The notes under the pieces are model-generated. The model searched no databases, was not told the DNA's origin, and was given only the letters and a program-made list of their open reading frames with translations. From NCBI GenBank assembly GCA_043804035.1, contig JAZDJJ010000097.1, forward strand, positions 1 to 51,673: a stretch of 51,673 bases of DNA, read 5' to 3'. The DNA comes from JAZDJJ01 sp043804035. Lineage in GTDB: Bacteria > Bacteroidota > Bacteroidia > Palsa-948. Below are positions 26,883 to 34,748 of the stretch, piece by piece. The number at the start of each line of letters is the position of its first letter. The first letter of the stretch is position 1. The translations under genes and the position numbers were made by a program.

Positions 26883-29800
26883 TTATATTATCATCACTTT
26901 CATTGTTTCCTCACCGAACTGACTTATCACTCTTACAGCAATCTTCTGTCCTTTCTTTTTTATTTCTATCGGGTGAGAGATGTGACCATACAAACGGTCA
27001 AATGCATCATCATCAATTTCAATTTTTAAAGTTTTTTCTACGTTTCGTTTTGTGCCATTTTTCGCTAACCCACTCAATCCTTTTTTCCATTTGTCAAACT
27101 CATCTTTATCTCCACCGCAGAAGAAAACTTGTTTCACCACAAAATTGCTTCCATCATAATCATCATCCACCATCCAATATGCGATGTCGTGAACATTACG
27201 GGGTTTCACTTCGTCTTTTATCGGGTCGTAAATGTCTAATCCCAGAATAGTGGTTTGTGAATAGTGGTAAGTGGTTAGTTCTTTTTGCAGAGAGAGTTCA
27301 TTAGCCCATTGAGCAACTTTGCTATCTCCACACAATTGTTTAATAGCACTTCTGAATTTTCTTTCGTCAGAAATTCCAAGTTCCGTGATAAAAGAATCAA
27401 AGTCCGTAATTCCGCTAAAGAACCTTTCGCTATCCCCAAGAACTGAATAAACTCTCCCGTTGTGTTCCGTGCCTGACCCTCCGATATGTTTGCCGGAATG
27501 CTCACCGATGCTCTTCTCATTTGAGAAGTTAATCCATACATCTCTTCTTTGGGAAAGGATGATGTATGCTGATAAATCTGTTTGGTTAAGTTTATTGATT
27601 TTTGCCAAACTATCAAGTCCTGAAAGTTTTTTAATAATGTCATAATTACATAAAATTTTAGTTGTTAGTTGTTGAGTGGTTAGTTCTTTATTGTGTGTTA
27701 TGTTATTCTTATTGCTATCCGCTAATCCCTGACCACTATCCACTGATACTAACCACCAACCACTATCCACTAATAAAATATCCGGTTCACCAATGGTAAC
27801 AAACGAAGCCGCGCTTTTTGATGGTTTCTTTTTCAATCCCTCCTGCAACAAATCATCGTGGATACGCGCTTTGGTTACTTCAAACTTTCCCATACTCGTA
27901 GTTTTATCGCTTGTGGCATCAATATCGCTTTCAAAACTAAATCCAAGAATGATTAACCATTGTGCATCTCCGCGAGAGCGACATCCTTTCACTGCTTCGT
28001 TTACTGCACTCTTGCTCACGGTTCCGAATTTAGGACCGATGTGAAAGTATGCTTTCTTCTCGCCAGTATTTCTCCACTCTCCTTTTGGAGAGGGTCCGGG
28101 GGTGAGGTAAAATCCTTCCGCATGCAAATAGGCATCAGATAATAATTCCACTCTCGAAAATGAAACACGCTCATCTTTTCTTCCGTTTTTAATTCCTGTA
28201 CTCAGCAAATGCTGTTTTATTTTTTCTGACCATTCTCCAGCATCTTCATTTATCATTTGCTCGTCATCCAATTCATCAGGACTGATTGGTTCAAAGTTTT
28301 GTAATGTTTCTACTGTGAAAGGACCACTTACACGCAAACGTTTATTATCAATTTCAGGTTTGTCGTAAAGGGTTTCTGTCGCAGGGGGTTCGTCATTTGC
28401 TAAACTTTTCAGCGTAATGTGTGGAACGGTTTTGTAAATAAATCCTTGCCTGATGTCTTGTAAGTTGGTAGTGGGTGGTGGGTAGTGGGAAGTTTTTTTC
28501 TGCTCACCATCCACTAAACATTGTTCGCTATATAATTTGTAATAAGGAAATGTTGCCGTCATTAGCCGTTGCTTTGCAATGTTCAATGCAATTCTGCTGG
28601 TATCAATGGTGAGCCATCTTCTGCCCCATTGTTCGGCAACGAATGCAGTGGTCCCGCTTCCGCAAGTAGGGTCAAGTACTAAATCGCCTGGGTCGGTGGT
28701 CATTAAGAGACAACGTTCAAGAACTTTTAGTGTTGTTTGTACCACATAAATTTTCTCTATGGAAAAAGTGCTTTGGAGGGTGTCATTCCACACATTATCA
28801 AAAGTCACATAAGGAAAATCATCTTCATATCTTTTAAATGCTAAAGTTTTATTTACTCCAATAAGACGCTTTTTTGTGTTTAATTTTTTTAATCCTTCTT
28901 TATGAGTTTTCCAATGTGTTCCCTTCGCAGGAAAATATGTTGTTCCATTTAATTCAAATGGTTGAGACCCTGTTTCTGATTCTCCTGATGACATTAAACT
29001 GGATGCTGAAAATCTTTTTTTGTAAGGAATAATGATATTTCCATTTTCATCAAAATCATTTTTCTTTAATCTTTTTTCATTTCCTTTTTCGTCTTCAATC
29101 CAACTATATGTATTATTTGTTTTGTCAGCACTTCTCTCTTTGTATATTTTTCTGTATTTAACTTCAGTTTTATTTTTAGCATACCATAAAAGATAATCAT
29201 AAGTGCTGTCAATTAATTCAGAACCAAAACCTGTGGTTTTTTTAAATGGAATTAAACTGCAAAAATTCTCACTACCAAAAACCTCATCCATAACACTACG
29301 AACGAGATGAACATTTTCCTCGCTAATCTGCACAAAGCAACTTCCGCTTTCGGTGAGAAGTTCTTTTGCGATAAGTAAACGGTCTCTTAAATATGAGAGA
29401 TAAGAATGAATTCCCAGTTCCCAAGTATCTCTGAATGCTTTTATTTGTTCGGGTTCTCCTGCAAGTGATTCATCGTTACCATCTTTCACATCACGGTTAT
29501 TTAATTTTATCTGCCAATTGCTTCCGTATTTAATTCCATAAGGAGGGTCAATATAAATGCACTGCACTTGTCCAGCCATTCCTTCGCGTTCAAGCAAACT
29601 TGCCATCACCAAATGACTGTCGCCTTGTATGAGGCGGTTTGTCCACCCATCTTGATGCTTGTAGTACTCGCTTACTTTTTCCAGTTCATCTTTCTCTAAT
29701 GCGTTTCCAAAAAGTTCGTTTACGTTAAAGAAATCCAACTGACTGTTTTTTTTTTCGGTAATCTTGTATAAGTTTTTAATCAGAATTTCGGGAGAAATAT

Positions 29801-30047
29801 GCTCGTGTCTGTAAAGAGAACGGATATCTACTCTGAGTAAATCCTCGCGGTCATCGTTTTCGTATTTGTTGAGCCAAAACAATTCGGGGTCCTGCCCGCG
29901 ATGCACGACAGGATTTTTCGGGAGTTCAATTATTTTCTTCCCGCTTTTCACTTTCGGGTTTTCATCTTCATATCCCGCTTCTTCTTTGCTCGGAATATGC
30001 ATCCGCCTGGATGATTTATGCTTGATGGATTCTACTTTTTTTGCCAT
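26883..30047 (-). CDS. Type III-like DNA methyltransferase (Mod), with inserted cassettes
   Basis: A beta-class amino-methyltransferase, the modification subunit of the operon's restriction system. DPPYGIKYG (motif IV, about 167-175) precedes DPTCGSGTT (motif I, about 459-467), as in Mod proteins. Conserved C-terminal blocks are FVTIGEPDI (749-757) and LGLDIYDPIKDEV (from about 934) through YWMVDDDYDGSNF and the end FGEETMKV. In relatives I recall, the first two blocks are separated by only 10-20 residues; here about 176 codons intervene (758-933), coinciding with a cassette that carries a four-helix-bundle gene in another frame. LTPGPSPKGEWRNT (648-661) and a proline/threonine stretch (518-528) also look like repeat insertions. 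Without them it would be a normal size near 850. Whether the enzyme is active is unknown. Confidence 0.88.
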   Translation of the reverse strand: MAKKVESIKHKSSRRMHIPSKEEAGYEDENPKVKSGKKIIELPKNPVVHRGQDPELFWLNKYENDDREDLLRVDIRSLYRHEHISPEILIKNLYKITEKKNSQLDFFNVNELFGNALEKDELEKVSEYYKHQDGWTNRLIQGDSHLVMASLLEREGMAGQVQCIYIDPPYGIKYGSNWQIKLNNRDVKDGNDESLAGEPEQIKAFRDTWELGIHSYLSYLRDRLLIAKELLTESGSCFVQISEENVHLVRSVMDEVFGSENFCSLIPFKKTTGFGSELIDSTYDYLLWYAKNKTEVKYRKIYKERSADKTNNTYSWIEDEKGNEKRLKKNDFDENGNIIIPYKKRFSASSLMSSGESETGSQPFELNGTTYFPAKGTHWKTHKEGLKKLNTKKRLIGVNKTLAFKRYEDDFPYVTFDNVWNDTLQSTFSIEKIYVVQTTLKVLERCLLMTTDPGDLVLDPTCGSGTTAFVAEQWGRRWLTIDTSRIALNIAKQRLMTATFPYYKLYSEQCLVDGEQKKTSHYPPPTTNLQDIRQGFIYKTVPHITLKSLANDEPPATETLYDKPEIDNKRLRVSGPFTVETLQNFEPISPDELDDEQMINEDAGEWSEKIKQHLLSTGIKNGRKDERVSFSRVELLSDAYLHAEGFYLTPGPSPKGEWRNTGEKKAYFHIGPKFGTVSKSAVNEAVKGCRSRGDAQWLIILGFSFESDIDATSDKTTSMGKFEVTKARIHDDLLQEGLKKKPSKSAASFVTIGEPDILLVDSGWWLVSVDSGQGLADSNKNNITHNKELTTQQLTTKILCNYDIIKKLSGLDSLAKINKLNQTDLSAYIILSQRRDVWINFSNEKSIGEHSGKHIGGSGTEHNGRVYSVLGDSERFFSGITDFDSFITELGISDERKFRSAIKQLCGDSKVAQWANELSLQKELTTYHYSQTTILGLDIYDPIKDEVKPRNVHDIAYWMVDDDYDGSNFVVKQVFFCGGDKDEFDKWKKGLSGLAKNGTKRNVEKTLKIEIDDDAFDRLYGHISHPIEIKKKGQKIAVRVISQFGEETMKVMII
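27249..27776 (-). mobile_element. Intervening-sequence-like cassette inside the Mod gene
   Basis: About 528 bases (edges accurate to a few codons) inserted between the ATT codon of GEPDI and the CTG of LGLD. Its ends are inverted repeats of about 25 bases with few mismatches: on the minus strand AGTGGATAGTGG-TTGGTGGTTAGT at the left and the inverse of GTGAATAGTGGTAAGTGGTTAGT at the right. AAAGAACTAACCACT occurs as a direct repeat on both sides of the internal gene. The length is a multiple of three and the host frame has no stop. The layout (inverted-repeat stem around a four-helix-bundle gene) is that of 23S rRNA intervening sequences, but in a protein-coding gene. Confidence 0.8.
27275..27643 (-). 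CDS. Four-helix-bundle protein of the S23/23S rRNA intervening-sequence family
   Basis: A complete 122-residue member of the four-helix-bundle family (TIGR02436-type), read on the same strand as Mod but shifted one base. All family blocks are present: NFQDLIVWQKSINLTKQIY, FPKEEMYGLTSQMRRASVSI, PANISEGQARNTTGEFIQFL, IAKGSLAELRTLILLS. The family was first described from open frames inside spirochaete 23S rRNA intervening sequences; it forms pentamers in one solved structure and its biochemical role is not settled. Being wholly nested in another gene on the same strand is unusual. Translation would need internal initiation; no strong ribosome-binding site is seen, as is common in Bacteroidota. 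Confidence 0.85.
   Translation of the reverse strand: MTLLKNFQDLIVWQKSINLTKQIYQHTSSFPKEEMYGLTSQMRRASVSIPANISEGQARNTTGEFIQFLGIAKGSLAELRTLILLSRNLEFLTKENSEVLLNNCVEIAKLLNGLMNSLCKKN
28065..28106 (-). repeat. In-frame LTPGPSPK palindromic repeat in Mod
   Basis: Fourteen codons reading LTPGPSPKGEWRNT. The DNA contains the hairpin CTCTCC-TTTT-GGAGAG next to CTCACCCCC. The peptide LTPGPSPKERG is a well-known signature of a GC-rich palindromic repeat that turns up mistranslated in many genomes. Here it interrupts the block LHAEGFY...GEKKAYFHIGPKFGTVS, in frame. Confidence 0.75.
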
Positions 30048-30051
30048 AGTA

Positions 30052-30509
30052 TGAACCGGGATTTTTGAGATTAAAGGATTATGGGATTGAATTTTTTATT
30101 TGTCAAACGGTGAAACTCTAAACTCTTTGCGCCAAAATTTATCAATAGCCCTATTTCCATATTGTATGCTTCCAGATAATTCAATGCCTGTGCAATGTGA
30201 ACATCTTCTAATTTGATGATTGCCTTCAGTTCAACCATTATCAGTTCTTCTACAAAAAAATCCACTCTTCTCGTTCCGATCTGCTCGTCTCTGTAAAATA
30301 CCGGCATTTCCATTTCTCTTTTAAAACTAAGTTCCTGATATGGCATCTCTATTGCCATTGCTCTTTGATAAATTACTTCCTGAAAACCATTACCAAGAGC
30401 AGAATGAACTTTCATTGCTGATGAAATTATTCTCCTCGTTATATCTTCATGTTTCATTTTATTTTTATTTTAATCTTATCATCCCGCAAATCCAATAAAT
30501 CCCAGTTCA
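30052..30509 (-). mobile_element. GxxExxY cassette with terminal inverted repeats
   Basis: About 458 bases with inverted ends: on the minus strand TGAACTGGGATTTATTGGAT at the left, and at the right the inverse of TGAACCGGGATTTTTGAGAT, with continuing weaker similarity to about 37 bases. It exactly fills the space between the Bro-N reading frame and the Mod start; the TGA of the left end is the Bro-N stop codon. It encodes one gene, the GxxExxY protein. This looks like a mobile cassette of the type also found in rRNA intervening sequences. Confidence 0.7.
30071..30457 (-). CDS. GxxExxY family protein (PD-(D/E)XK-like)
   Basis: A 128-residue protein with the namesake motif GFQEVIY (within HSALGNGFQEVIYQRAMAIE, about 20-39), followed by a nuclease-like core RRVDFFVEELIMVELKAI (Asp and ELK as in PD-(D/E)XK enzymes) and the end ALNYLEAYNMEIGLLINFGAKSLEFHRL. 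The family is widespread in Bacteroidota and candidate phyla, often as isolated mobile copies; nuclease activity is predicted, not shown. Start and stop both fall inside the inverted-repeat-bounded cassette, so it is probably a passenger rather than a subunit of the restriction system. Confidence 0.88.
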   Translation of the reverse strand: MKHEDITRRIISSAMKVHSALGNGFQEVIYQRAMAIEMPYQELSFKREMEMPVFYRDEQIGTRRVDFFVEELIMVELKAIIKLEDVHIAQALNYLEAYNMEIGLLINFGAKSLEFHRLTNKKFNPIIL

Positions 30510-31349
30510 GACATTTTTCTCGTTATTATTTTTTAATTGCAAAACGATTTTGGCATTTAATTCCGTAATCACCTTTTTTCCTGTTCTTGCCTCTAATTCT
30601 TTTCTTGCTACTTTGGCTACATTACCACCTTGCTTTGCTACTTTTTTACTGTCTTCAAAAGTTTTTGGTATTACCGCTGATGAAATATCTTTGGTAGATG
30701 CCTCCGCAAGCATATTCAAAATCAATTCGGTGTTGGTCATATTGTCTCTAAGATTTTCCTTTTTTAATCCTTTCAGAATTTTATATTCTTTGGTGGTTTT
30801 ATCAGCCCATACTTTGGTAATAATATCGGTAAGTGTTGCAAATTGGACGCCTTCTTTTAATCCCCTTTTTTTCCATTCATCAGTCAGTTCTTTTCGTATT
30901 TCAATACTTTTCAGCCGTTGGTTAATCCAGTTTTCAGAATAGCCCAATTGAAGATATTGCTCTAAAGCCCTGTCAATAGTTAATTCAGGGTCTTGCATTT
31001 CGTCTAATCTTTCGGCAGCAATTTGTGCCAGCCAAAGTTTAAATGGCTCTGCCTTTGGCGATGGTATGGATTGTATCAGCCGAAAAAGTTGTTCAGTATC
31101 GGCAACATCGGTCATTCTCATCTTGCCGTCTTCCGCTGCCATTTTCAACTGTCCCAATTTATGGGACAGTTCACTTCCCTCTGCTTTTAGTTTTGTTTTT
31201 AAAGCATTCCAGTATTTCCTCGGCCTGGGGCTGCTGGTTAGTATTTCAATTACATCAATAATTGATAAATACCATTTCTCCTGCTTTGCATCCCAAAGGG
31301 TTCTTACTTTTTTATCTTCAAATATTTTTATGTCATTTTGTTTTTTCAT
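30507..31349 (-). CDS. Bro-N domain protein (antirepressor-like)
   Basis: A 280-residue protein. The N-terminal 110 residues form a Bro-N-like domain (IKIFEDKKVRTLWDAKQEKWYLSIIDVIEILTSS in parts, ending AEPFKLWLAQIAAERLDEM), a DNA-binding fold typical of phage antirepressors and Bro proteins. The C-terminal part (about 115-280) is helical and basic (KKVAKQGGNVAKVARKELEARTGKKV). Standing between the Res and Mod genes on the same strand, it may regulate the operon or be a defence accessory; neither can be shown. Its stop codon TGA is the first triplet of the GxxExxY cassette's inverted repeat, so the original C-terminus may have been a little different. Confidence 0.78.
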   Translation of the reverse strand: MKKQNDIKIFEDKKVRTLWDAKQEKWYLSIIDVIEILTSSPRPRKYWNALKTKLKAEGSELSHKLGQLKMAAEDGKMRMTDVADTEQLFRLIQSIPSPKAEPFKLWLAQIAAERLDEMQDPELTIDRALEQYLQLGYSENWINQRLKSIEIRKELTDEWKKRGLKEGVQFATLTDIITKVWADKTTKEYKILKGLKKENLRDNMTNTELILNMLAEASTKDISSAVIPKTFEDSKKVAKQGGNVAKVARKELEARTGKKVITELNAKIVLQLKNNNEKNV

Positions 31350-31399
31350 CGTGATATTTTTTTAATTGTGACGAATTTGTCATAATTATAATTTACTTT

Positions 31400-34300
31400 T
31401 TAAAGTGAAGATATCTTTTCTGCCAATTGATTTTTAATATCGCGAATGTCGTTGGCAATTTCAATGAAATGCCATTCGGGATAATTGTATTTTTCTTTCA
31501 TCGCATTCACAGCAGGAAGCCATCGGTTTTCTACAAACCATTTTTTTTCTGCTTTCTCTTTGCTCATCCCTGTTATTTCAACCATCAGGTTTTTCGTTTT
31601 TCCATCTTTGCCTTTGCATTGTGCAACGAAGTCAGGAAAATATTGTTTGTCTTTGCCGTCCTTTATATATGGAATCGTCAATCCCAAAAATTGATTCTTT
31701 ACATAACTTTGAACTTGCTCTAATTCTTCAAATGTTTTTGCGGTGATGGCTTCCCAATTGCTGTCCATAACCACATAATTTATGTGACTCTTTTTTGTAG
31801 GATAAACTTCTTTAATCGTATTACCATTTACATATTTTGTACTGCTGAATTTATTGTAGTAATTAAAAACGGGACGGATAAATTCGGCAGTATTTTTTTC
31901 GGTGTTTATTGCGCGGACAATATGGTCCACAATTTTTTTCGGAGTTTCAAAAAACAAGAGTCGTTTGAACCGTTGGTCTTGAATATTCAGAAGAATAACT
32001 TTTTTATCGTACCATTCCTCCACAATTTTTTTTAGTTTGCTGAACTTCTGAAAATTTGCATTGCCTTCGTCATCAGAGAAATGAACCTTTATGAGTTCTT
32101 TCGTCAGCCAAAAAATAATTTCAGCATCGCGCTTTTCCAACACACTTTGAATTTGAATTTCTATTTCCTGCGGTGAAAAAGCATTTGCAAGTTTTGTTCT
32201 AATGGGAGTGGTGTCGCCACGGATTTCATAATTCTCAATGTTATTGAAGGCATATTTTATTTCCCCTTCTGAATTTCCTATTCTGTATCCGATCACATTC
32301 GGAAAAGTGATTTCAAATTTTTCTTGTCTTTCAGGAAGAGCAACGATATGAATTAAATTAACAAGTGGAGGTGGTGGTTCGGACTTTCCTCCTTTGAACA
32401 TTTTAAATGGAATTCCAATGATGTGGGCATATTCAGGAGGAAATTTCTCTACAACAATTTTTCGTTTATCATTGGTGGGCTTTCCATCTTTATCATAGCC
32501 CTGCAAAAAATAATTCATTCTCCGTAATGCTCGTCCTGCAACTTGCTCACAGAGCAACTGTGAGCCAAAAGCTCGGATTCCCATAATATGCGTTACTGTG
32601 TTTGCATCCCATCCTTCAGTGAGCATTGAAACAGAAACAACACAGCGAATGTGAGAACCTAACTTGTTTTGTTTCCCGACAGTATTAACTACTTCGCGAA
32701 GAATTTCTGCCTCAGTGATTTTTTCCGCACTTCCCTGTCCGTGAATTCTCGCATAGTCCTTTTTGAATTCTTCTATTTCAGAAGAAAATATTTTTTTGAA
32801 CTCTTCATTTATCTGGTCGCTGTTTTCCAACGCATCACTATCAATCAAAAGTGTAGGCGGTTTCTTCAATGGTTTTTTTGTAGTGGGGTCATAATTGCTG
32901 AATAATTCCTTTGCACCATCTCGCGTAATAAGTTCTCCACTTTCACTTTCAAACTCATAACCTGCAATGTATTTGTAAACCTCTTTTGAAACGGAAGTAT
33001 TATTACAAACAAGAATGAAAACAGGAGGAGCAGAAAATAAATTTGATTTTTCTTCCTGCTGTTCGCGATACCCTTTGTAATAATCTACATAGTGGTTGTA
33101 GAATTGGTCTAAAGCACCTTTCACCAAAGAAGGGAGTTGGGGAGGCAATTCCGTAAGTTTTTTTCCTTCTTCTTTTGCTTCTGATTTTTTCTTTCGCTGT
33201 CCTTTTTTCGGTAATTCATTTTTCACATGCTCGTACAAGTTGCGAAGCACCGGCATTTTCAATTCTTGCGTGTTATCGCTTTCGGGAATGAAAGGAATTT
33301 TTACAAGCCCCGATTCAATCGCTTCAATCAAACCGAAATCACTCACAGTCCACGGAAACAAACTGTATGCCTCATATCCTGAACCTTGTAAATAGTAAGG
33401 AGTTGCAGAAAGGTCATATATATTTTGCAATTTGAATCGTCTGGAAATTTCTTTTAATCCTGTAAACCAAACGGCAGCTCTTTCATTCTCATCCGATTCT
33501 TCGTTGTCGGATGTTTTGCCTTTTGATTTCGGGAGATAGCAATGATGTGCTTCATCATTCATTATGAGTAAACGAGAATCTTTTTTGAATTTACTGAGAG
33601 TCCGTTTTACGACTTGCAAAAAATCTTCGGTATTGTTAGTGTTAATTTTATTTCCATCTAAATCCACTTTTCCGTCAAACGGATTGCGCTTGTTTCCCTG
33701 CAATGTCTTTGGTTCAAATGAGTGATAGTTTGTTATTACCAATCGTGCATTAAGATTTTCTAAGCGATGTTCTAATTTTATCGGCACTAATCCGCGAATG
33801 TGATAGTAGTCCTCAATATCCATCGGGTTTTTATTTTTTGTATCAACAAATAAAACTCCCAATCTGTCTTTAATCGTAATACCGGGAGTAACAATTAAAA
33901 AGTAATCTGCAAAACGGGTATCACTTCTATATTCCTGACGATTGAAATAATGATACAAAATAAAACAACCCATTACAACTGTTTTTCCCGCACCAGTTGC
34001 CATTTTGAAAGCGATGCGAGGTAATTGGTCAGAAGAATCTGCACTTACTATTCCTTGACGAAGTTTATTAAGAATATTTTGTCCTGCATTTGATTTATCT
34101 GCAATTTCATTCAGCCATATTGCTGTTTCAACGGCTTCTCGTTGGGCAAAAAATAATTTTTTCACCGCGTGCCGTTCGGGATTATCAAACCAAAATGTGA
34201 GAAGCTCTTTTGTAACTCTTGTTGTATTTGGGTATTTTTCTTCTCTCCACTTTCCAACTTCAGCACGGCAAAGGTTAATGAGATGCGTTCCGTATTCTTC

Positions 34301-34489
34301 TGCAAAATCATTTACCTCAAACGCAGATTGTTGCTGTCCCTGACGAGAAGGAATCACTTGAATGTCGGGAGTAAAAATTCTTCTTCCTTCTCTAATGTCG
34401 TTGTAATTCAAAGAACCTTCTGCATCAGTTGCATAATGCAGAATTGGTTCTTCATAAGGACTATTAAGAATTGGATTATCAGAAGTCAT
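31400..34489 (-). CDS. Type III-like restriction endonuclease subunit (Res), helicase-nuclease
   Basis: A superfamily 2 helicase fused to a nuclease, 1029 residues. Motif I MATGAGKTVV (about 163-172), motif II NDEAHH (about 311-316), motif III SATP (about 361), and motifs V-VI SMLTEGWDANTVTHIMG...LCEQVAGRALRR are seen. Near the C-terminus DKQYFPDFVAQ...KNLMVEITG gives a PD-(D/E)XK nuclease pattern (D, ExT). It resembles the family annotated as BPTD_3080-like restriction endonucleases. It is the first gene of a leftward operon Res, Bro-N, GxxExxY, Mod, so it should work with the Mod methyltransferase in cutting unmethylated DNA. No frame damage is seen. Confidence 0.9.
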   Translation of the reverse strand: MTSDNPILNSPYEEPILHYATDAEGSLNYNDIREGRRIFTPDIQVIPSRQGQQQSAFEVNDFAEEYGTHLINLCRAEVGKWREEKYPNTTRVTKELLTFWFDNPERHAVKKLFFAQREAVETAIWLNEIADKSNAGQNILNKLRQGIVSADSSDQLPRIAFKMATGAGKTVVMGCFILYHYFNRQEYRSDTRFADYFLIVTPGITIKDRLGVLFVDTKNKNPMDIEDYYHIRGLVPIKLEHRLENLNARLVITNYHSFEPKTLQGNKRNPFDGKVDLDGNKINTNNTEDFLQVVKRTLSKFKKDSRLLIMNDEAHHCYLPKSKGKTSDNEESDENERAAVWFTGLKEISRRFKLQNIYDLSATPYYLQGSGYEAYSLFPWTVSDFGLIEAIESGLVKIPFIPESDNTQELKMPVLRNLYEHVKNELPKKGQRKKKSEAKEEGKKLTELPPQLPSLVKGALDQFYNHYVDYYKGYREQQEEKSNLFSAPPVFILVCNNTSVSKEVYKYIAGYEFESESGELITRDGAKELFSNYDPTTKKPLKKPPTLLIDSDALENSDQINEEFKKIFSSEIEEFKKDYARIHGQGSAEKITEAEILREVVNTVGKQNKLGSHIRCVVSVSMLTEGWDANTVTHIMGIRAFGSQLLCEQVAGRALRRMNYFLQGYDKDGKPTNDKRKIVVEKFPPEYAHIIGIPFKMFKGGKSEPPPPLVNLIHIVALPERQEKFEITFPNVIGYRIGNSEGEIKYAFNNIENYEIRGDTTPIRTKLANAFSPQEIEIQIQSVLEKRDAEIIFWLTKELIKVHFSDDEGNANFQKFSKLKKIVEEWYDKKVILLNIQDQRFKRLLFFETPKKIVDHIVRAINTEKNTAEFIRPVFNYYNKFSSTKYVNGNTIKEVYPTKKSHINYVVMDSNWEAITAKTFEELEQVQSYVKNQFLGLTIPYIKDGKDKQYFPDFVAQCKGKDGKTKNLMVEITGMSKEKAEKKWFVENRWLPAVNAMKEKYNYPEWHFIEIANDIRDIKNQLAEKISSL

Positions 34490-34637
34490 GTGAAAGAAAT
34501 CATCTGAAAAATACTCAAAATGAAAGTTCTTTTTGCGAATTTGAGATGTCCATTCTCTGAATCATTTTAAGGTGTTAGAATTAAACAGAAAATAATAAAT
34601 TTCAAAAGTCGCAAACAAAATTACAAAATTATTTTAT

Positions 34638-34727
34638 GGGCAGTTTCAAAAATTGAACTTGTCATTGCACCACGTTGCCATGAGATTGCCGAAAGGAGGA
34701 ACAAAGCAGAAAACAATCTCTATGTTT
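34638..34727. repeat. Truncated copy of the GGGCAGTTC-family element
   Basis: Begins GGGCAGTTTCAAAAATTGAA with the following GTCATTGCA...GCCATGAGATTGCC...ACAATCTC segment, but has no matching right end. It lies in the 259-base gap between the start of the Res gene and the end of rnr; apart from this and an AT-rich stretch nothing else is seen in that gap. Confidence 0.6.
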
Positions 34728-34748
34728 AGTTAATAATATCATTTTTTG

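Noticed and set aside
26883..30047. Reading the Mod gene as a normal methyltransferase with an extra natural domain at 758-933
   Set aside because: The segment has no protein-family character in that frame, whereas the shifted frame gives a perfect four-helix-bundle protein and the ends are inverted repeats.
30507..31349. Prophage remnant suggested by the Bro-N domain
   Set aside because: No other phage gene is present; the gene lies within a restriction operon where Bro-N proteins also occur.
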